A stretch of 64,000 bases of DNA from Mytilus trossulus (taxonomy: Eukaryota; Mollusca; Bivalvia; Mytilida; Mytilidae), in NCBI RefSeq assembly GCF_036588685.1, contig NC_086380.1, positions 31,576,474 to 31,640,473 of the forward strand. The letters are read 5' to 3'. The stretch's first letter is position 1. Every line of letters begins with the position of its first letter. This document shows, one piece after another, positions 57,415 to 64,000 of this stretch. The translations under genes and the position numbers were made by a program. Under the pieces are notes generated by a model. That model saw nothing but the letters and a program-made list of their open reading frames with translations. It did no database searches and was not told where the DNA came from.

Positions 57415-57597
57415 ACCAAACTGGAACCTAAATAGAACCTTGTGTAACCAAACTGGAACCTTGATAGAACCTTGGGTAACCAAACTAGAACCTTGATATA
57501 ACCTTGTATAACCAATCTGGAACCTTTATAGAACCTTGTGTAACCAATCTGGAACCTAAATATAATCATGTGTTACCAATCTGGATCCCAAATTAAG
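57415..57597. repeat. Tandem repeat, GAACCTTGTGTAACCAAACTG unit
   Basis: About six imperfect units of roughly 30-36 bases built from GGAACCT..ATAGAACCTTG and TAACCAAACTG/TAACCAATCTG. Lies inside the AACGTT element. Confidence 0.7.
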
Positions 57598-57984
57598 CCT
57601 AGTCCCAAATTTGTATGTTGGCACAACAATGGCCCAACGTATCTACATTCATTGGCCCAACGTTGTTTTTCTCTCCATCTTCCTGAACATGCATGAACAT
57701 TTTGCCAATGGACGTTTTAGCAAATAACAATCAATTCATCTTTCTCTCCAGGAATTTGTACCCATATTTGAATGAATTAAATCAACACATCCATGTTACC
57801 TATTTTTCTTAAATAATTAATACAAAAATATGAATACCAATACATAATTTATTTAATCTAGATAAGGAGCAAATTCTTAAAACTTGAATTTTATGTAAAC
57901 ACACGCTGCAACATCAGATCTAGAATGAAAATTATAAAGTGTATTCATGATGTTTCATTTCTGTCAATGTAATTCACCGTGGCT

Positions 57985-58450
57985 TCATCAGGTTCATACA
58001 GTTATTTCCTAGTTCTGTAATTTCACTTCACCATGTTCATACAATTACTTCCTAGTTCTCTAATTCACGTCATCGGATTCATACAATTCTTTCCTAGTTC
58101 TGTAATTTCACTTCATCAGGTTCATACAGTTATTTACTAGTTATATAATTCACTTCATCAGGTTCATACCGTTATATCCTAGTTCTGTAATTTCACTTCA
58201 TCAGGTTCATACAGTTAGTTCCTAATTCTGTAATTTCACTTCATCAGGTTCATACAGTGATTTCCTAGATTTGTAATTTCACTTCATTAGGTTCATACAG
58301 CTATTTCCTAGTTCTGTATTTCACTTCATTCGGTTCATGCAATTATTTCCTTGTTTTGTAATTCACTTCATCATGTTCATACACTTACTTCCTAATTCTG
58401 TAATTTCACTTCATTAGGTTTATACAGTTATTTCATAGTTTTGTAATCTA
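57985..58450. repeat. Minisatellite, 43-bp unit, about 11 copies
   Basis: Unit of TTCATCAGGTTCATACAG then TTATTTCCTAGTTCTGTAATT and TCAC. Period 41-44, moderately diverged. No spacer-like unique segments. Inside the AACGTT element. Confidence 0.85.
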
Positions 58451-59979
58451 GCATGGGTTGTATTCACAAGAGTGATCCTTTTGTTTTCTGCTACACTTTC
58501 TTTTGGCACTTATTCTGAATCTGTCTTTTGTTTAATTCTAATCCACTGTAGCAAATCTTCATAAAAATTATTTCACTGCCCCTGTAATAAAGAAATGAAC
58601 AAATGAGTACTCAATGTATACTTCTTTTGGAAATAATAAATCTTAAAAGACTCTTGTTTAAAACTAGACTATACAAGGCGATGCCATATGCATAGGGATA
58701 AGGCACTCATACCACATCTTCCAACATTCATTTAGATTATTAGACTTCACTGTGCTAGCTAAGTTTAGCCAGAAAATTGAGGGTAGATATGAATACAGGA
58801 AACAGAACCATTTAAAAAAATGTTCTAACCAAATAAACAATTCTAGTGAAAAAAATATGAAGTCAAATATAAATACAACAGCGTTATCGGTATTATAATA
58901 TTTAACATTTTAATTATGCATATATATTTGCAATATTCGAATCCGATGTGGCATTAAGGATTGCTAGTATGTTACTAACTTAAAGTATTTATTGTGCATT
59001 TCGTCCAATTATTTTAAATTTGTATGAACTAAAAATAATTAAACAACATTCTGAAACAGTATGTAACAAGGAAAATTCGAAAATACACTTATCTATTGAT
59101 AAGGGTTATAAATGCATCATTTGTCATTCATAATCATATACGTATATAAGAATTTTTAAAGTAACAATCAACTTACATGTTTCTTTCTCTTTAGATGATG
59201 CAATTTTCTTTCTCTTTTGTTTTCTTTGTTATCACTGCTTTCTTACAAATACACGACAGGAAATAGTCTCAAAAGTGACTATCCCATTACACTTAGATTT
59301 CCTATAACCTTAATTACCATAGCAACTATCTTTGAAATTTGCCTAACATCTGGTCAACATCAATCTTTAGGTCAACCTTATCAGAATATGCTTGATTAAC
59401 ATAATGGCTGTATCAAATATCCTTCTGTATATAATTGATAATCATGTTTCACAAATTAAGGTTGGATGAAAAAAGTTATAATAATTAATGAGAATAATGA
59501 ATTTTAATTTTTAATAGAGCAATCTATATGTTGAAGAAATAAAAAAATATTTTGTTCTTAATACAGTGTTGTTTTTTTTAATTTTAAAAACTCTCAGCAT
59601 TGACTTTCTGAAGCAAAATAAAGGTTTCATTAACATGCAAGACGGCAAACATTTTACTTGCATTTTTTCTATTAATTTAAATATTTTTTTTTATTGGAAA
59701 GATATTTTTTTCAAAAAATTTAGGAACATTATTCGAACGTTTTTAGAATGTTAGTAAAGTATCGTTAAAAATTAACTAATATTAAACGTTTCTACAACGT
59801 ATTACTTGTAACATAACCAAACTGAAACTTCCACACAACGTTAAAACAAAATGTTCCAGGAACGTTGAATTGTAACGTTTCATTTTAACGTTCTCACAAC
59901 GTTCGTGTAACGTTAAGGTCCGAAATAACCTTACAGGAACCAATCCACAACGTTCTTTAAACGTTATGTGTTTAGTGGG

Positions 59980-61080
59980 AAGGCGTTACTAAACATTTCA
60001 ATAGTCCTAGGCCAGGATTTTATAAATGAAAGGCGTAATTATGGTTGTCCTGGTAGAGGGTCCATGAGGAAGCTCAAAAGATCCTAGGTTTCAACAATTA
60101 CATGTAGAATCAAATTATGAAGAAGCTATACTTATAAATATCTCTCTATTTTAGATAAGATTCTGGTTTCTTTGAACAATTATACATGATACAAGACAAA
60201 CAAACACTGAAGTATAAAGTTCGTTCGTTTTAAATATTGTCGGATTTTATATGGAATACACGATTGAATATGGAAAATTGACTTTAATGTAAAACAGTGC
60301 TAAATTAAAGCAATCGTGTCACTGTCTAGTTCCGATAGGTGGTACCAACTAATGGATATTGAAACAATATGATACTACCAAAGGCTATCAAAATTGGGAA
60401 GTAAAAATGCTGCTTTTCTGTAAGTCGTCGAACCCCTGATTTGTGGGTTTCTTCTGTATAAAAGATGAAATATTTATTTATTATCTAAAATATACTATAA
60501 AACTTTATTTAAAAATAGCTTACTATCGCCTATTTTATATATTTTTTTAAATAGTATAAAAACATACAGGAACAAATTTACTGTCAAATTTTAGAAAGAC
60601 ACCTTACTATCACTAAACAAACAACCCAATAATTAACAAAAATAAAAAGTTGGCTAAATGAGAATACCTTATTTTAAAAAGTTGGACAAATGAGAAGACA
60701 TCGTTTGATCGCCACATTTTGCATAGAATTAGATCTAAATTTTTTGCAACTTGTATCTTTATTTTTGTTCTAAGAACACATTTCGCACTGAGTGCAATCA
60801 GGAGGTCCAGGACGGTTTTAAGACTTTCTGGAAAATTATTACTTAAAATATTTGTCTGACTGTTAAATAAAATACATGTAAATTCATGGAGTGTCAGTGA
60901 GTTTTAATTTTTTATACAAATGAGACCCCAACTTTGGTAGTCCAGATTGAACACATTGGGCAATCGTATATATGCAATAAGGAACAGATGTATCCACAAA
61001 ATTATAATAACATTTTATGAACTTTCCTGCTTCAATAAATCATTTTTTATACACTTTTAATGTAATACTATTTATAAATC
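59980..61080. other. Intergenic stretch without a recognisable gene
   Basis: AT-rich. AAAAGTTGG.[TC]AAATGAGA occurs twice at about 60647-60695 and resembles sequence at 56748-56770, so it is likely a repeat remnant. Confidence 0.4.
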
Positions 61081-61118
61081 AGTGTTTAAAAGTCACCAAT
61101 ATATGCTAATTCGGCAAT

Positions 61119-61253
61119 GGACATTTGAGCGCATTGACAGGACATTTGAGCGAAAAAAAAGGACGTTTGAGCGCCAAAGTATAGGACATTTGAGCGCCTA
61201 AATTTTAGGACATTTGAGCGAAAATAAGAATAAGCGTAGGACATTTGAGCGAA
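61119..61253. repeat. Array of GGACATTTGAGCG
   Basis: Six copies at irregular 21-30 base spacing (about 61119, 61140, 61162, 61184, 61209, 61239). The style matches the motif arrays at the ends of other elements here, but no inverted partner was found in the window. A SINE-like tail scrap (TCTTATTGGCAATCATACC) follows at 61276-61295. Confidence 0.65.
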
Positions 61254-61327
61254 AACAAGTCTTGGATAGAGAATTGTCTTATTGGCAATCATACCACATT
61301 TTCTTACGAATATAGTTCATTAAATGA

Positions 61328-61487
61328 GGAGTTTACCAACAAAAAGATTAAAACATATTTTAATTGTAAAAAACAAAGCACTAAAAACAAAGCACAGTCA
61401 TAAAACAGGAGTTTACCAACAAAAAGATTAAAACATCTTTTAATTGTAAACAAAGCACTAAAAACAAAGCACTGTCATAAAACATAA
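61328..61487. repeat. Tandem duplication of about 80 bases
   Basis: GGAGTTTACCAACAAAAAG.. to ..CAGTCATAAAACA at 61328 is repeated from 61408. The second copy contains the end of the MULE reading frame, including its stop. Confidence 0.75.
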
Positions 61488-62343
61488 AACTCGGCTTCTG
61501 ACATAAAAATCCCTCGTAATTTCCTGCTGGCAGTATTTCGAATGCAAATCCCGGAGATTCTGTTCCTTCTCCTTTTCTGTTCGGCTCTGCGGTGCATCAA
61601 TGTTCAAACTCCGAATTTTTATGTAAGTCACAGATTGCAATTTGATAATAGTGTCAAGGAAAATATAAATTGATGGATGACTGTGATAGAACTGCTCGTT
61701 ATAATGGGCATGAAATGATTCGGGCCCATTGTTAGTACGTTTTAACGAGGATGGAACTTCGGCCCAGAGATGAGGGGGAAATAACGATTCATCTGTTATA
61801 TAAGTATCAGTCAGGTAATCTGCAAATTCTATACAAGGCTTGTCGTTAGGTACAACGGCCATAAAATCTTCTACGAAACAGTCGGCTACTTCGTCTGGAG
61901 CTAAAAAGGCTATCCCAAAAATCCCTTTAAGCCATTTACTAATGTCTGAATCAAGCTCTTTGTATTGTTGACTAAGTCCAACTTTCTGGATTTTTCGCCA
62001 CCAGGCTTGGCCTAAGTGAAACCTACAGCATTTGATCTCTATAGACGGGAAAAAATCCTTCATAACTTTCATTACCCGTTCTTCAAAATCGACGTGTACT
62101 GCTTTCGGTTGAAGTGTGTGACCTTGATCGGAACATAGCTTGACAATTGAGGAAAAGCAATTCACGTAAATTTCTTCAGACTTTCCAGGAAGTAAGCAGA
62201 ATACAAGAGGGACATAATTTCCTTTGTTATAGCCATGAATAGTATATAACTGTTTAAAGAACTTTGGGCAATATTTGTAAGTACCATCTATTGTAATGAG
62301 AAATGGATGTTTTTTCGTCTTGTCGATGTTAATGTTGTTGTAG
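61458..62343 (-). pseudogene. MULE-type (Mutator-like) transposase domain, truncated
   Basis: A DDE transposase fragment. The open frame runs from a stop at about 62346 down to 61458, about 294 codons, with no ATG at its start. It includes the first catalytic region (ITIDGTYKYCPKFFKQLYTIHG, shown here as IDGT then QLYTIHG), YVPLVFCLLPGKSEE, VHVDFEERV with the second acid, CCRFHLGQAWWRKIQKVGL, and TNNGPESFHAHYN with the likely catalytic glutamate. This order is that of invertebrate MULE proteins. The N-terminal zinc finger and start are missing, and the C-terminus runs into a local 80-base duplication, so it is probably a decayed copy. It could also be an exon of a larger gene, but I find no convincing flanking exon. 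Confidence 0.78.
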
Positions 62344-62482
62344 AATTAGTTGTTCTTTGATGACCTAAACTCTCAACAGAAGTATGACTCTGCGAGAGTT
62401 GGTCTTATGTTGTTACATGCTGGCGATGTCAAGGCAGTCCAGGCGTTGTTGCCGATGTAGAGGCAGGCCGGGATCGACCGAC

Positions 62483-62757
62483 ACCTATAAGATTCAAAAT
62501 TCAAACTCTTTTAATAAAATAAATAAAAACAAAAATAATACAAAACAGTTACAATCACAATAAAGTAAAACAAATATTGGCAATTATTTCTTTAAAAGAA
62601 AACAATGGATATTTTATTAAAACTTTATTTATGAAAACTATTAATTATCTCTATTTCAATTTAACTTGTTTTAAAATATTTTACTTTAAATCTTAATAAC
62701 TTTTAATTAACAATTCAAAACTCATGACTTACCTATAAGATTCAAAATTCAAACTCT
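62483..62757. repeat. 27-bp direct repeats flanking an AT-rich insert
   Basis: ACCTATAAGATTCAAAATTC plus AAACTCT occurs exactly at 62483-62509 and 62731-62757. The 221 bases between are very AT-rich, beginning TTTTAATAAAATAAATAAAA. Confidence 0.6.
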
Positions 62758-62774
62758 GACGTCTCAAAGCAGAA

Positions 62775-62902
62775 TTTTGACTTATATAGCAATCATGATA
62801 AAATTAGAAATTTCCAAATATGGTTAGGGTCAATTGTGTTTTGACTTATATAGCAATCATGATAAAATTAGAAATTTCCAAATATGGTTAGGGTCAATTG
62901 TA
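62775..62902. repeat. Perfect tandem duplication, 64-bp unit
   Basis: TTTTGACTTATATAGCAATC.. to ..GGTTAGGGTCAATTGT is present twice without a visible difference, so the duplication is recent. Confidence 0.85.
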
Positions 62903-64000
62903 TTTGTACAATTCGATTATATAATTTTTATGAAAGAGGTCACTCTGTTTATATCGGCCACGTAAACAATCGTGTATTGGTAATTTGAAGTAGATAAACA
63001 TATTAATCAAATGGACAGAGAAATTGATTATTAGCGCTATAAAAGTTAATGATTAATTCTAACAACATATGTGTCCTAAATTAGTGTCAAAATACTGTCA
63101 TAATAGATCTTTCTCCTTTAGAAAATCTTGTCCCAAGATTTAAATTAATTAGAAAAAAAAATTTAATAATTTTATAAGATTTAGAGCAACTTAAAATATC
63201 ATAATTTACTAAATTGATTATTGGATTTATAACTTTTAATTATTAATTTCAGTAAATAATTAATATCCATATGAAACTTCAAAATAACAAAGTAGACAAT
63301 TAAGTTAAATATAAAGCAAGAATAAGGAATGAACTTTGTTTTAACATTTTTCTATTTTTTTATTTTTTTGAGAGTTTATTTTTTTTTTAATCACATTTCT
63401 TATTGTTGGTTTTATTTATGAAGTGAACTTTCCAAAATAGTTTTAAATGTTATTATTATTATTTATTTATTACTATTATTCTTCTATTTGCTCAATTTAC
63501 AATTGGACATTTATTTAAAAATTATGAAATTTATGGTACAATAATTATATACGCCTAAAGGTTTCAACAAAATGTTGTAATTCAAAATGAATTATGATTA
63601 TGCAGAATAAACTTTTAACAAAATTTGATTAAGCATCTTTTTAGTCTCTAAGTTACTGTTAATCGTATGCATGGCGTTCCTACCTGCGAGGTAACCCATT
63701 TTATTTGTGGCGTTCCTTCTTTCAGGTAGCCCATTTTTATGCTTATATATATGTGGCGCTCCTACTTTGAGGTAGCCCAATCTCAATATTAAGTTAATAT
63801 CTACACTATTTTTATGACTATATTGTACGATTTTCTTTACAGCAAATGGCAACAGGACTTCCTACCATGTTCCATGTAGATTAATTTTACAAGGGGATTC
63901 ACTTTATGTGTCCTTTAAATAAAATTCAATCTAATCTTAGTAAAAAAACTATATGCAAATAATATTCTGAAAAGTTATTCAATGAAATGAAAATTTAAAT
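62903..64000. other. AT-rich end of the window
   Basis: No gene recognised. Three imperfect copies of GTGGCGTTCCTAC..GAGGTAGCCCA lie at about 63673-63780. Confidence 0.4.

Larger units (their letters stand above)
57271..59979. mobile_element. TIR element with AACGTT-rich inverted ends
   Basis: The ends are CCCACAAAACACAAAAACGTT (left) and AACGTTATGTGTTTAGTGGG (right), inverted with three or so mismatches over 20 bases. Both ends continue as arrays of AACGTT, GTTCCAGGAACGTT and GAACGTTGTGA motifs (57285-57410 and 59820-59965). The 2.7-kb interior has two minisatellites and no transposase. No clear target duplication. Confidence 0.65.

Noticed and set aside
57985-58450. Regular 43-bp repeats looked at as a possible CRISPR-like array
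   Set aside because: The whole unit repeats with no unique spacers, and the genome is eukaryotic. It is a minisatellite.
1-64000. tRNA, rRNA or other structured RNA genes
   Set aside because: No complete tRNA cloverleaf or rRNA segment was seen on either strand by reading; only a SINE B-box-like motif near 1558.

Overview
This is eukaryotic, AT-rich, intron-bearing DNA. It is most likely from a marine mussel (bivalve mollusc, probably Mytilus). The assignment rests on dispersed repeats that I recognise as abundant in Mytilus: the 3' tail around 'GTCTCATTGGCAATCATACC', the 'TAGACGAAACGCGCGTCTGG' unit, and the long unit that begins near an 'AGGCTC..GAGCCT' hairpin and ends in 'AAAGCTCACTTGG..GGTGAGCT'. 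It is an inference from memory; no database was searched.

Four host-type genes can be read. (1) 1-2926 (+): the 3' part of a DUF6589-family gene, three exons visible, with a one-base frameshift near 2078. (2) 14105-5454 (-): a RecQ-like DNA helicase in three phase-matched exons, tail-to-tail with gene 1; its first exon is not found. (3) 32158-33825 (+): a single-exon TRIM-like protein with two B-boxes, a coiled coil and an NHL-like C-terminus, but no RING. (4) 52617-36930 (-): a complete TRMT44 gene (tRNA-Ser U44 2'-O-methyltransferase), eleven exons, 645 codons plus stop, every splice phase consistent.

The rest is dominated by mobile DNA. The most striking piece is a full-length L1-like LINE at 15039-22924, flanked by a perfect 15-bp target-site duplication. 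Its ORF1 protein has a coiled coil and L1-type RNA-binding domain, followed by a C-terminal domain that resembles the UPF0029/Impact (YigZ) fold. Its ORF2 (endonuclease plus reverse transcriptase) is interrupted by a 1.15-kb terminal-inverted-repeat element; removing that element and one target copy gives one continuous frame. A truncated MULE-type transposase lies at 62343-61458 (-).

Many non-autonomous elements and foldbacks lie in introns and intergenic DNA. Several share one design: each end is an inverted array of one short motif (GTTCGCCC at 13128-13620; AGATAA/ACCGGGATTATCT at 52865-55005; AACGTT at 57271-59979). TRMT44 keeps an intact reading frame although its introns hold at least seven such elements. 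I saw no tRNA or rRNA genes, CRISPR arrays or bacterial features.
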